Source of the DNA: Microbacterium testaceum
GTDB lineage: Bacteria; Actinomycetota; Actinomycetes; Actinomycetales; Microbacteriaceae
Length of the DNA stretch: 64,000 nt
Direction: 5' to 3'
Assembly (NCBI RefSeq): GCF_020781835.1
Contig: NZ_JAJGNJ010000011.1
Coordinates: 1 to 64,000 of the forward strand
A program made the translations under genes and the position numbers. The notes beneath the pieces were generated by a model. That model saw only the letters and a list, made by a program, of their open reading frames with translations, was not told the DNA's origin and ran no database searches. Of this stretch, positions 43,961 through 52,404 are shown in pieces. The first letter of the stretch is position 1. Each line of letters opens with the position of its first letter.

Positions 43961-45069
43961 CGCGACGCCTCGTGGAGCTCGACCTGGGAGGCCGCCTCCT
44001 CGGCGGCCACACGCTGCATGTAGTCGACCCACTGCTGCGCCCGCTCCTCGTCGCGGCGACGGCGCCACCGGATCAACAGCACGATGCCGGTCACGAGCAC
44101 GGCGAGGATCAGCACCGTCCACGGCACGGCGAACACCACCGTGTCGCGGGAGACGGCGGACACGGGCAGCTGCTGCGCGGCATCCGGAGACTCCACGAAC
44201 GGGTTCAGCGTCGTCCCCGGGTTCAGGTAGAACCACTGCCCGACGCCATCGACGGTGAACTCGTACGACGCGGTGTTGCCCGGCAGGAGCACGGGGATGC
44301 TGCCGCCTCGATCGCCGGTCGCCGCGATCCCGAGCCACGTGCGCACGCCCGTGGTGATGTTGGCGGCGAGGGCGACGTTGCCGGGGTTGGTCACGGTGTA
44401 CCGGAGCCGGACCCGGCCGCCGAACGGGTTCCACCAGTCGCCCTCGAACGAGGCGGCGTAGCTCGTGATCGACAGCTGGGGCTGCAACTCCCCCGACACA
44501 CGGGCGAAGATCGACGTCGCCACGCGGCGGTCGAGGCTGACCTGCTGGCCCTCCTCGATCACGGAGGCGACGAGCCCGCCCACATGGTCGCCGGGCGTGG
44601 CATCCGCCGGCACCGTCATCGTGAACGGCAGGAGCCGCACCTCGTCGGGCTCGAGGGAGAACTGGATCCGATCGGCGCCGTTGTCGAAGCGGAGCCACGC
44701 ACCCACCGAGGTGGGGACGTCAGCGGTGGGGAGAAGGGAGAACGTGCCGTCCTGGCCGTTGAAGGCGTCCGTCGCGTAGACGGTGAAGTCCTGGCGTTGC
44801 GTGCCGGTGTTGCCGACCAGCACCTGGTCGCTCACCGACTGGCCGGGGTCGGCGCTGTAGGTGAAGCGCGTGCGCCCGTCGGGGCGTCCGTCGCCGCCGG
44901 CCGGACGGGTGGCCACGCCGACCGTGGCGGGGCTGGGCTGGTCGCCGTCTGCCGCGATCGCGGCGGGTGGCGCCACGAGCGTCGTGGCGATCCCGGCGAC
45001 GACGAGGACCGCGGCACCGAGCGCCGAGATCAGACGGCGCCCGGACGGGCGCGGGGTCGAGGAGAGCAC
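43957..45069 (-). CDS. DUF916/WxL-interacting-type membrane surface protein
   Basis: A 370-residue protein. Signal peptide about 1-39 (AAIA-AD). Two beta domains: about 65-195, with FTYSADPGQSVSDQVLVGNTG and TMTVPADATPGDHVGGLVAS, resembles the peptidoglycan-binding DUF916 domain of Firmicute WxL-interacting proteins (WxLIP). About 197-305 resembles their second domain. A TM helix (about 310-334) and a cytoplasmic RWRRRRDEE tail follow. The GTG start has GGAGA seven bases upstream. In Firmicutes such a protein sits beside WxL proteins, as here. Confidence 0.72.
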   Translation of the reverse strand: MLSSTPRPSGRRLISALGAAVLVVAGIATTLVAPPAAIAADGDQPSPATVGVATRPAGGDGRPDGRTRFTYSADPGQSVSDQVLVGNTGTQRQDFTVYATDAFNGQDGTFSLLPTADVPTSVGAWLRFDNGADRIQFSLEPDEVRLLPFTMTVPADATPGDHVGGLVASVIEEGQQVSLDRRVATSIFARVSGELQPQLSITSYAASFEGDWWNPFGGRVRLRYTVTNPGNVALAANITTGVRTWLGIAATGDRGGSIPVLLPGNTASYEFTVDGVGQWFYLNPGTTLNPFVESPDAAQQLPVSAVSRDTVVFAVPWTVLILAVLVTGIVLLIRWRRRRDEERAQQWVDYMQRVAAEEAASQVELHEASR

Positions 45070-45110
45070 GGTTCATCTCCGCAGATGAGGGCGACGGAGG
45101 TGTGTCGCAC

Positions 45111-45131
45111 AGGTGAACGAGGGCTGTTACG
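45111..45131 (-). promoter_or_regulatory. PHO-box-like site upstream of the DUF916-like gene
   Basis: On the minus strand CCCTCGTTCACCT follows a GTAACAG half-match. It sits about 45-60 bp before the GTG start. The same CTCGTTCAYY core occurs upstream of pstC and the 882-residue protein gene. It resembles the GTTCAYY repeats bound by actinobacterial PhoP. The assignment is by eye. Confidence 0.5.
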
Positions 45132-45171
45132 GGCGGGCACGGATCATGTCGGCGCCCGGGCGAGAACGCAC

Positions 45172-45206
45172 CCTGCGGGAAGGCCGGGACGGCCTCCCCG
45201 CAGGGC
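45172..45206 (-). terminator. Strong hairpin terminator after the Ig/WxL gene
   Basis: CCCTGCGGGGAGGCC and GGCCTTCCCGCAGGG pair around GTCCC with one mismatch, 16 bp after the Ig/WxL stop. It separates the upstream PstS-like genes from the DUF916-pstB operon. Confidence 0.8.
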
Positions 45207-45221
45207 TCTGTCCGGGTCAGC

Positions 45222-46769
45222 TCACTTGGAGGTGAGGGTGACCGTCAGCGTCGAGTGGTACTCGCCGACCTTGGCGTCCTTGGGAGCCGTGAAGGTCAGA
45301 TCGGCGTCGAAGAGCGCACCGGTCGGCAGCGTCGAGACGGCCGAGCTCTGCGCGATCTTCGTGCCGGTGCCGAGGGTCACACCGTCGATGAGGGTGTAGC
45401 CCGCGTAGGCCTTCGGCGCGAGCGTGAGGGCGCTGGTGGGGATCTCGTCGCCGGAGCCGTTGGTGAACGCCGTCCACGCCGCGTTCAGGTCCCAGCCCTT
45501 CAGAACGTTGCGGTCGTCGACCACCGTGACCTTGCCGAGCGCCTTGGTGGTGCTCTGGTCACGCGCCACGGCACCGAAGTCGACCTGGGTCTTCTCGGCG
45601 TTCAGCGACCACAGGTCGCTGGCGGTGACGGCGGCGGTGAGATCGACGTCGTCGGTGGCGGGCGCCTTACCGGCGAGAGTGACGGTGCCCCAGGCGAGGA
45701 TCGCGAAGGTCGCGTCACCCGGCTGCGTCAGGGCGATGGTGTGGGTGGTACCCGACGGCAGCGAGGACACGTCGACCGTGGCATCACCGTTGGCGTCGGT
45801 GGTGACCTGACCGAGGTCGGTCGGGTCGGACCAGGCCCACGCCTGCAGCGTCTTGTTGGCGTTGGCGACACCGGCGGGGACCGTGACGGTGGTCGCGCCC
45901 TCGGCCGGGGCCGGGATCGTGACCTTGTTGGCGTCCGAGCCCGAGGGCTCGACCGGAGCGGTGGCGGCGACCGTGCCCGAGAAGGCCTGGTCGTCGGAGC
46001 CGGCTGCGTTGGTCGCGGTCAGCGTGAAGCCGTACGCGCCCGCGGCCGTCGGCGTGCCCGTGATCGCGCCGGAGGCGGCATCCAGGCTCAGGCCCGCGGG
46101 GAGCGAGCCGGCCGTGACCGCCCACGAGATCGGAGCGGTTCCGCTGGCGGCGATCGTCTGCGAGAACGCGGAGTCCTTCGTCAGCGCGTTCAGCGACGTG
46201 GTCGTGATGACCGGAGCCACGTCGGCCTGGGCCGGCGTCTGATCGGCGAACGTCCACGCACCGCCGGGCTCGACGTGGATCGAGACGAACTTCACGCCGG
46301 CGTCGGCGATAGTCAGACCGTTGTTCTTGATCCACGCGAAGCCGAGGCTGTAGTCACCGCCGTTGGCCTTGATCGACGCCCAGTTGCCGCCGATGAAGCC
46401 CGACAGGCTGAGGTTGGGCTGGAGGATGTTCTGGGTGCCGGGCATGAAGCCGCCGTCTGCCGTCGCCGTCCACGACGAGAGGGTGTTCTCGGTGCCGGGG
46501 GTGGTGACGAAGTAGCCGACGCCCGTGGCATCCGACGAACCGATGAACGGCGTGTCGATGTCGGCGAACTCCGGTCCCGGGCTGGCGATGACCTGGTCGT
46601 CCCAGGCCATCACCTTGTCGTCGGGCAGACGTGAGCCGTCGCCGCCGTCCATCAGGTAGAACTGCGGGGCCGGGGTGGCGGCGTTGGCCGCGGTGGCCGA
46701 GACGCCACCGGCGAGGAGCGAGACCGCCGTCGCCGCGGCGACGATCGATCCGAACTTCTTGATGTTCAT
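45222..46769 (-). CDS. Secreted Ig-like protein with C-terminal WxL-like domain
   Basis: A 515-residue secreted protein. Signal peptide about 1-30 (ATAANA-AT). The N-terminal domain (about 31-180) has no match I recognise. A putative-Ig (He_PIG-like) domain, about 190-275, shows SFSQTIAASGTAPISWAVTAGSLPAGLSLDAASGAITGTPTAAG in shortened form. A linking beta domain follows, then a WxL-like domain with W426-D-L428 in LKGWDLNAAWTAF and the distal VGEYHSTLTVTL (Y504). The same domain ends the PstS-WxL protein. It lies downstream of a PstS-like gene by 33 bp. Confidence 0.72.
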   Translation of the reverse strand: MNIKKFGSIVAAATAVSLLAGGVSATAANAATPAPQFYLMDGGDGSRLPDDKVMAWDDQVIASPGPEFADIDTPFIGSSDATGVGYFVTTPGTENTLSSWTATADGGFMPGTQNILQPNLSLSGFIGGNWASIKANGGDYSLGFAWIKNNGLTIADAGVKFVSIHVEPGGAWTFADQTPAQADVAPVITTTSLNALTKDSAFSQTIAASGTAPISWAVTAGSLPAGLSLDAASGAITGTPTAAGAYGFTLTATNAAGSDDQAFSGTVAATAPVEPSGSDANKVTIPAPAEGATTVTVPAGVANANKTLQAWAWSDPTDLGQVTTDANGDATVDVSSLPSGTTHTIALTQPGDATFAILAWGTVTLAGKAPATDDVDLTAAVTASDLWSLNAEKTQVDFGAVARDQSTTKALGKVTVVDDRNVLKGWDLNAAWTAFTNGSGDEIPTSALTLAPKAYAGYTLIDGVTLGTGTKIAQSSAVSTLPTGALFDADLTFTAPKDAKVGEYHSTLTVTLTSK

Positions 46770-46802
46770 TGCGAGAGGTGTCCTTTATCCGTCGATCGGA
46801 GG

Positions 46803-47903
46803 TCAGAGCGTCGCGAACGCACGCTGGATGTTGGTGGTCGAGGGAGCGAGGAAGCCGAACTTCTTCTTCACCGCGCCGACCGAGCTGGAGAGCGAACCGA
46901 AGCTGGTGAGGCTGTTGTTGACACTCGGGTTCACGAGGTTCGCCAGGGCCGCGTCGTACTTGGCGTTCGACGGCGTGATGCGTGCGTACTCCACGACGAG
47001 GTAGGTGTCGCGACCGAACGTCGCGTCGCTGTAGTACGCCGAGTTCGGGACGAGGTTCGGGGCGGTGCCGGTGAAGGCCGCCTGACCCGCGACCGCGGAA
47101 CCGAAGGAGACACCGGCGGCGGTGGTGGTGTTGATACCGGTCGCCCCGTTGGCCTGCGAGATCCAGTTGGCGACGCTGAAGGGGATCAGCTCGTTGTCGC
47201 CGAGCACCGAGGCGTCGTTCTCCGGCGTCGTGCCCGTGGCGTCACTGACGCACGAGCCCAGGGTCGGGTTGCCGATCGCGCCCAGGAAGAAGCTGCGCGT
47301 GCCCGAACCGCTCTGCGGGATGCGCGGCTTGACCGTGACACCACCGATCTGGGTCGTGGTGCACTCGTAGATGGCCTTGAGCTGCGCGGCGGTCAGGTTC
47401 GCCCACGAGCTGTCCCCGCCCTTGTACGCGAACCCGAGGGCGTCACGGGCGTAGGGGACGTACGCGAGCAGACCGTTCTGGTTGGCGTTGCTGCCGGGTC
47501 CGCTCGACGAGCGGGCGATGTCGACCTGGCCGAGGATCTGACGCGCCGGCACGGCGGGGTTGCCGCTGTAGTTGGCGCCCGTGATCGACGCGCGCAGCGC
47601 TGTGACGCCGGCGCCCGAGCCGGCGGGACGGCCGAAGAAGGCACCCGTGGGCTTGGTCTGGATGGCGGCCGAACCGAACGCGTCGAAGTTGCCCAGCGTC
47701 TTGTTGTTCGAGGTCACGCGGACCGTGGCGCCGGTGATGGTCGTGCCGTTCACGATGGCGTTCATCGAGTCCTGCAGGGTGTCCGATCCGACCAGCGAGT
47801 AGCTGTTGGAGACCGGCTCCGCCGAGGCGGAGGTTGCGACGCCGACACCGGCGATCGCGATACCGCAAGCCGCCCCCAGAGCGACCAGCTTGTTGAGCTT
47901 CAA
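46803..47903 (-). CDS. Third PstS-like secreted substrate-binding protein
   Basis: A 366-residue protein. The TTG at 47903 is chosen because AAAGG lies eight bases upstream and the signal peptide (KLNKLVALGAACGIAIAG...SASA-EP) begins there. The mature part has PstS-type binding-loop landmarks: YSLVGSDTLQ, FGRPAGSGAGVTAL, VDIARSSSG, YVPYARDALGF, LTAAQLKAIYEC, and PQSGSGTRSFFLGAIG, where S-G-S-G-T-R matches the anion-binding turn. It has no lipobox and no C-terminal anchor, so it should be released or held by a partner. The adjacent WxL protein is a candidate. Confidence 0.78.
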   Translation of the reverse strand: MKLNKLVALGAACGIAIAGVGVATSASAEPVSNSYSLVGSDTLQDSMNAIVNGTTITGATVRVTSNNKTLGNFDAFGSAAIQTKPTGAFFGRPAGSGAGVTALRASITGANYSGNPAVPARQILGQVDIARSSSGPGSNANQNGLLAYVPYARDALGFAYKGGDSSWANLTAAQLKAIYECTTTQIGGVTVKPRIPQSGSGTRSFFLGAIGNPTLGSCVSDATGTTPENDASVLGDNELIPFSVANWISQANGATGINTTTAAGVSFGSAVAGQAAFTGTAPNLVPNSAYYSDATFGRDTYLVVEYARITPSNAKYDAALANLVNPSVNNSLTSFGSLSSSVGAVKKKFGFLAPSTTNIQRAFATL

Positions 47904-47978
47904 CTCACTTACCTTTCGTAGGTATTGCACTGTGATTTCGGGTGTTCAGTTGGTGGAGGAGAAGTCGTGGTCCGACGC

Positions 47979-50627
47979 TCACAGGCGTCGGCGCAGGCGC
48001 CCCAGCAGCGGCACGGCGAGCGCGGAGGCCAGTCCGCCCAGAACGCTGCCGGGCAGTGCCCAGGTGATCGCACCCATGTCCGGGTCGTCGGGGGTGGTGG
48101 CGCCGGTCAGCGATGCGGCCGCGGCACCGCTCGCGATCGGGTCGGCGGGGCCTGCGGGCGCCGCGGCGGCCGGCGCGACCGCGGCAGCGGGGGCGCTGCC
48201 GACGACGCTGCCCGTCGGGAACGGGGTGCCCGAGGTTCCCCCGCTGTTCGCGGGGGTCGTGGTGGGGGTCGCGGGCACGGTGCCGTTCTGGATGTCGTCC
48301 GCCGCGGCCCGAGCGCGGTCGCGCCATCCCTCCGGAAGCGGGACATACCCCTCCGGAAGCTGGCCGATCGAGGTGCCGGGCTCCTGGCCGGTGGTCGAGA
48401 CGAAGCGGATGAACGAGGCGTAGCTCGCGCGCAGCTCGGCGTCGTTCATGCGGGGGTTCACCGCCGCGTACACCGGAAGGGTCAGGGGGTAGGCGCTCGC
48501 GGCCCCCTTCGCCGCCTCGGACGACGGGTCGAAGCCGTAGACCTGCGGTTGCCGCGCGTCGGGCGTCATGGCGGCTGCGGCAGCGGCCATCGACTCCGCC
48601 GTGGCCTCCACGAACTGCCCCGCCGGGTTCTGCAGGGCCGCGGTCACCACCTGGTAGCGCGCGGCGGATGCCGTGTCGGTGAGGGCGAGCACGCTCTGGC
48701 GCCCGGGGAGGTTGCGGTCGGCCTTGCCGTACTTCGGCGGCGTGCTGGTCGGGTTCCAGTCTCCGAGGATGAGGCCGTCGCCGCGCAATGTGTCGTACGC
48801 GCCGGAGTCGAAGTCGTTGACGTACGGACGCCAGGTCACCAGGTTCACCGGCCCCGCCGACGATGTCGCCGCCTGTTCGACCGGGTCGGCCTTCGGGAAG
48901 TCCTCGCGCGGGAGCGCGAGCGCGGTCCCCGAGGCGTTGGCCTCATCGGTCGTCGCGCTCCACGGGTTGACGGTCATGCCCCACGGATCGGGCTTGCCCT
49001 CGAGGAAGTCGCGCGCGCTCTGGTCGCTCAGCACGTACTGCCACACCGCCCACGCGACATCCGATCGTCCCTGCGGGATCAGAACGTCGGCGAGCGAGGC
49101 CGCCGCGAGCGCCTGATAGGCCCACTCGGGGTCATTGATCGCGAGGAAGTCGGGGTCGTAGGTGAGGGTGCGAGGGTTGTAGACGGGGTCGTCGGCGCCG
49201 CCGGGGCCCGGGTGGCTGAGATGCGTACGGTCGGCGAAGGTCGGCAGCGAGTCCAGGTACGAATTCGTCAGCAGCTTCGCCATCAGGCGCGGGGTGAGCT
49301 TGAGCGATGTGAAGGGCAGACCGGCTCGCCCTTGGACGTCGGCAGGGACGGTCGGATCCTCCGGCCGCGGGTTGCGGTCGATCGCGAACGACACCGCGGC
49401 CCCGGTGATGCCGATCGGCGCGTACCGGAGGCGATCGGTGCCGAGCTCGGGGTCCAGCGCGCGCGAGGTCAGCGCGAGTGGGGCCGGATCGGTGCCGTTC
49501 GCCGTCGACGCCGCATCGGACTCGGCGCTGGTGATCGCGGAGTAGATGGAGCCGCCCTGCTGGTTGCAGACCGCGGGCTGCCACGATGACACCGCGCGGG
49601 AGATGAGCTCGCTTCCGGCCAGCTGTCGCTCGGACGCCCCGATGGGGCACCGGACACCGATCGGCTTGAAGTCGAGCCGGATGGCGATGCGGTGCTTCCA
49701 GGCGTCCCAGAAGAGTCCGGATTGCGTGATGAACGCCGAACCGGAGTCCTTCGTGCCGCGCGGCACGATCACCAGCCAACAGCTGGTGCCGGTGACCGTG
49801 CCGTCGTCGGCGGTGACCGGAGAGCCGCAGCCGAGACCCTGGGACTGCAGGGCGGTCTGCACCTCGAACTTGACCGATCCCGAGCCGTCGCCGCCCGATC
49901 CCGCCCACGACACCATGTTGGTGGTGTATTTCGAGAAGAACTCGTTGGTGTTCATGTCGGGCAGGGACGTCGTGCCGTCGGGCCCGACGGTGTAGTTGTA
50001 CGCGCCGTCCTTGACCGAGGCGATGGTCTTGCCGTTCGCGGCGCGGAACGGGATCGAGGTGTAGGTCGGGCTCGCGAAGCCGTCCGAGGGGACGGTGTAC
50101 TCCCTGTCCTCGTCGGCGACGGAGGCGTCGCTCTCGCGGACGTCGTCGCGGTGGGACCCCGGCACCCCGCCGATGCCGTACTGGCACGTGGTGCGGTCCG
50201 GGCTGTTCGGATCGTCCGGGTCGTCGCCCCAGCACTGGAAGATCTGCAAGAAGTTCGCGCCGCCGATCTGCTGACTCGGAACGGTCGACGCCTTACCGCC
50301 GGTCCACGACACGACGACGCCCTGGGACTCGAGCGCGCGGGTCTGCGACACCGTCACCTCGAGGTCGGGGAACGGTGCGTTCTCGATGTCGGCATCCTGG
50401 CTGCGGGCGCTCACGGTCACGGCCGAGGAGTCCTCGGCGGCGGCACGGGATGCCGTGCCGGCGACGACGCCGGAGCCTCCGGTGACCGCGAAGATCGCGA
50501 GGCCGGTGACGACACCCACCGCGACCGACGCGATCCATCGGGGGGCTCGCCCGCCACGGATCCGCACGCGGGCGCGCGGCGTCGGCGACGGCGCGGTCTC
50601 GCCGATGAGCACAGGGTTCTCGGGCAC
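47979..50627 (-). CDS. Large membrane-anchored PstS-like protein
   Basis: An 882-residue protein. N-terminal TM segment about 33-60 (WIASVAVGVVTGLAIFAVTGG). A first beta domain (about 80-200) shows VTVSQTRALESQGVVVSWTGG and FLQIFQCWGD...TTCQYG with paired cysteines. A PstS-like domain occupies about 370-790: GASERQLAGSELISRAVSSW, RLRYAPIGITGAAVSFAID, SDVAWAVWQYVLSDQSARDFLEGK. A Pro/Ala-rich linker leads to a C-terminal TM (GSVLGGLASALAVPLLGRLRRRL). GTG start with AAGGAA six bases upstream. A PHO-box-like pair lies 70 bp upstream. The ligand is unknown. Confidence 0.7.
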   Translation of the reverse strand: MPENPVLIGETAPSPTPRARVRIRGGRAPRWIASVAVGVVTGLAIFAVTGGSGVVAGTASRAAAEDSSAVTVSARSQDADIENAPFPDLEVTVSQTRALESQGVVVSWTGGKASTVPSQQIGGANFLQIFQCWGDDPDDPNSPDRTTCQYGIGGVPGSHRDDVRESDASVADEDREYTVPSDGFASPTYTSIPFRAANGKTIASVKDGAYNYTVGPDGTTSLPDMNTNEFFSKYTTNMVSWAGSGGDGSGSVKFEVQTALQSQGLGCGSPVTADDGTVTGTSCWLVIVPRGTKDSGSAFITQSGLFWDAWKHRIAIRLDFKPIGVRCPIGASERQLAGSELISRAVSSWQPAVCNQQGGSIYSAITSAESDAASTANGTDPAPLALTSRALDPELGTDRLRYAPIGITGAAVSFAIDRNPRPEDPTVPADVQGRAGLPFTSLKLTPRLMAKLLTNSYLDSLPTFADRTHLSHPGPGGADDPVYNPRTLTYDPDFLAINDPEWAYQALAAASLADVLIPQGRSDVAWAVWQYVLSDQSARDFLEGKPDPWGMTVNPWSATTDEANASGTALALPREDFPKADPVEQAATSSAGPVNLVTWRPYVNDFDSGAYDTLRGDGLILGDWNPTSTPPKYGKADRNLPGRQSVLALTDTASAARYQVVTAALQNPAGQFVEATAESMAAAAAAMTPDARQPQVYGFDPSSEAAKGAASAYPLTLPVYAAVNPRMNDAELRASYASFIRFVSTTGQEPGTSIGQLPEGYVPLPEGWRDRARAAADDIQNGTVPATPTTTPANSGGTSGTPFPTGSVVGSAPAAAVAPAAAAPAGPADPIASGAAAASLTGATTPDDPDMGAITWALPGSVLGGLASALAVPLLGRLRRRL

Positions 50628-50697
50628 GGGATTCCTTCGGGAGTCGAGGGCTTCGGTCCGCCCTCGCCAGAAGCTAAAGGCGACCGAGTGTCTGCGG

Positions 50698-50720
50698 AAT
50701 GAACGAGGCGGTAACGAGGC
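50698..50720 (-). promoter_or_regulatory. PHO-box-like direct repeat upstream of the 882-residue protein gene
   Basis: On the minus strand, GTTACCGCCTC is followed directly by GTTCATTCCGC, two 11-bp units that fit the G(G/T)TCAYYYRSG-like repeats of actinobacterial PHO boxes. It lies about 70 bp upstream of the start codon, with TTTAGCTT further downstream as a possible -10. Confidence 0.6.
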
Positions 50721-50791
50721 ACCGCCGTGATGTGGTGGAGGTGCGAACGCGCTTAATTCCCAGGTCAAAGGCCTTTTTTAGGCACGCTGGC

Positions 50792-50823
50792 GCCCCCGGG
50801 GCACCCGCGGTGCCGCCGGGGGC
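50792..50823 (-). terminator. Terminator after pstS
   Basis: GCCCCCGG (50792-50799) pairs with CCGGGGGC (50816-50823), and GGCACC (50800-50805) with GGTGCC (50809-50814), making one continuous hairpin just past the pstS stop. It separates pstC-pstA-pstS from the downstream genes. Confidence 0.75.
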
Positions 50824-50829
50824 TGGGCG

Positions 50830-52404
50830 TCAGCCGCGGGAGCCGCCCCCGCGCCGTCGGGCCATCAGCGGGGGGACGAGGATGGCGGCCACGACGAGGA
50901 CTCCGGCCGCGAGCATGACGAATTGCGGGGTGCCCCACCCGTCCTCGGCCAGGGTGAACGGCGAGGACACGGCCGCGGCCGCGACGCCGGAGGCCGAGCC
51001 CGAGACGAGGTTTCCGTTGGCGTCGTAGACCGGTTCTCCACCGGCCGCGACGGCACTGGCCGCGTTCGCCGCCGCGCCCGTGGTGTCACCGCCGGTCGCG
51101 CCGGTGCCCCCGGCCCCGTCGCCGGACACGCCGCCCGAGCCCGTGGCCGGGGTCTCCTCCTGCGCGCCGCCCGTGCCATCGAGGCACTGGGTCGGGCCCT
51201 GCTTGTCGCAGTCCGGGGGGTTGGGGGCGGACTGCGCGAGCTGATTGTTGGAGGGAGAGTCGCCGGGCTTGAACGTCGGGTTGTTGCACTTGTTGAAGTC
51301 GACCGCTCCCGCCGTGCCCGGGATCTTGGCGATCACGTCCGAGCCCGCCTGGACCAGGTTCATCGGCAGCGGCGAATACCCGAGATCCTTCGCGGACTGC
51401 TGGCCCTCGCAGATCATGTACGAGGCGAAGATGCTCAGCGTCTTGCCCTTCTCGGCCGTGAAGATCTTGTTCGTCTGGGTCGGCACGATCATGTACGAGT
51501 AGCTCGACATCGGGTAGGAACGCGGATCGCCGCTGTTGTACACGCCGTCGAGGTTCTGCGTGAGGTCGGGGTTGATCGCCGCCGACATCAGCGCCACGGC
51601 CACCGACTGATACGTCGGCTCGACGAAGTACCCGGCCTTGTTGAGCACCTTGGCCACGGGGAACCCGGACTTCATCGCGTACGAGTACTCCACGTAGGTG
51701 ATCGCGCCTTCGCCGTAGTTCTGGCTCACGTACCCCGCCACGCCGAGCGAGCCGTTCTGCCCCTTGAAGGAGGCGTTGATCTGCGGGAACTGCGACCGCA
51801 TGCCCTGCGTCCAGATGCTGGGGAACTGCTTCGACATCCACAGCGTGAACTGCGCGCTCGTCCCCGAGCCGTCGGAGCGATACACCGGAGTGATGGGGCG
51901 GTCGGGCATCGCGAGCGCGGGATTGTCGGCCTGGATCGCGGGATCGTTCCAGTTCGAGATCTGACCCGAGAAGATCTTGGCGATGACCTCGCCGGACAGA
52001 CGCAGGTTCGTCACCCGCTTCCCGCCGATCTTGAGGTTGTACATCAGCGACGTTCCACCGGCGACGATGGGCATGTAGGCGTAGGACGACGTGGGCGTCT
52101 CCGGCGGTGAGCCGTCCTCGGGCTGCGACTGGAAGGGGATCTCGCTGATCGCGAAGTCCACCGTCTGGTTGATGAAGTCGTTGCGGCCCGCGGACGAACC
52201 GGTGCCGTTGTAGTTCACCGTCATGCCGTAGTTGTTGGCGACGTTCTTCCGCCATTGATCGAGGGCGTTCTGCGACCACGTGGAGCCGGAACCGGTGATC
52301 GGAACGTAGGTGTCGGCCGCGTGGGCGGGGGTGACGGCCAGGCTCACGAGGGTGGCCGTGGCGATCACGGCCCCCCAGCGGGCCAGACGGGTGCGGACGT
52401 TCAC
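50830..52404 (-). CDS. pstS: Membrane-anchored phosphate-binding protein PstS
   Basis: A 524-residue protein. The signal peptide (about 1-29, ends TPAHA-AD) has no lipobox cysteine. The PstS domain (about 33-400) has TGSGSTW (37-43), SEIPF with E88 where E. coli PstS has Asp, and the anion loop RSDGSGTS. A Gly/Thr-rich spacer then ends in a C-terminal TM helix (GTPQFVMLAAGVLVVAAILVPPLMARRRGG). So attachment is by a tail anchor, not a lipid. GTG start overlapping pstA, with GAGGAGAA upstream. Confidence 0.9.
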   Translation of the reverse strand: MNVRTRLARWGAVIATATLVSLAVTPAHAADTYVPITGSGSTWSQNALDQWRKNVANNYGMTVNYNGTGSSAGRNDFINQTVDFAISEIPFQSQPEDGSPPETPTSSYAYMPIVAGGTSLMYNLKIGGKRVTNLRLSGEVIAKIFSGQISNWNDPAIQADNPALAMPDRPITPVYRSDGSGTSAQFTLWMSKQFPSIWTQGMRSQFPQINASFKGQNGSLGVAGYVSQNYGEGAITYVEYSYAMKSGFPVAKVLNKAGYFVEPTYQSVAVALMSAAINPDLTQNLDGVYNSGDPRSYPMSSYSYMIVPTQTNKIFTAEKGKTLSIFASYMICEGQQSAKDLGYSPLPMNLVQAGSDVIAKIPGTAGAVDFNKCNNPTFKPGDSPSNNQLAQSAPNPPDCDKQGPTQCLDGTGGAQEETPATGSGGVSGDGAGGTGATGGDTTGAAANAASAVAAGGEPVYDANGNLVSGSASGVAAAAVSSPFTLAEDGWGTPQFVMLAAGVLVVAAILVPPLMARRRGGGSRG

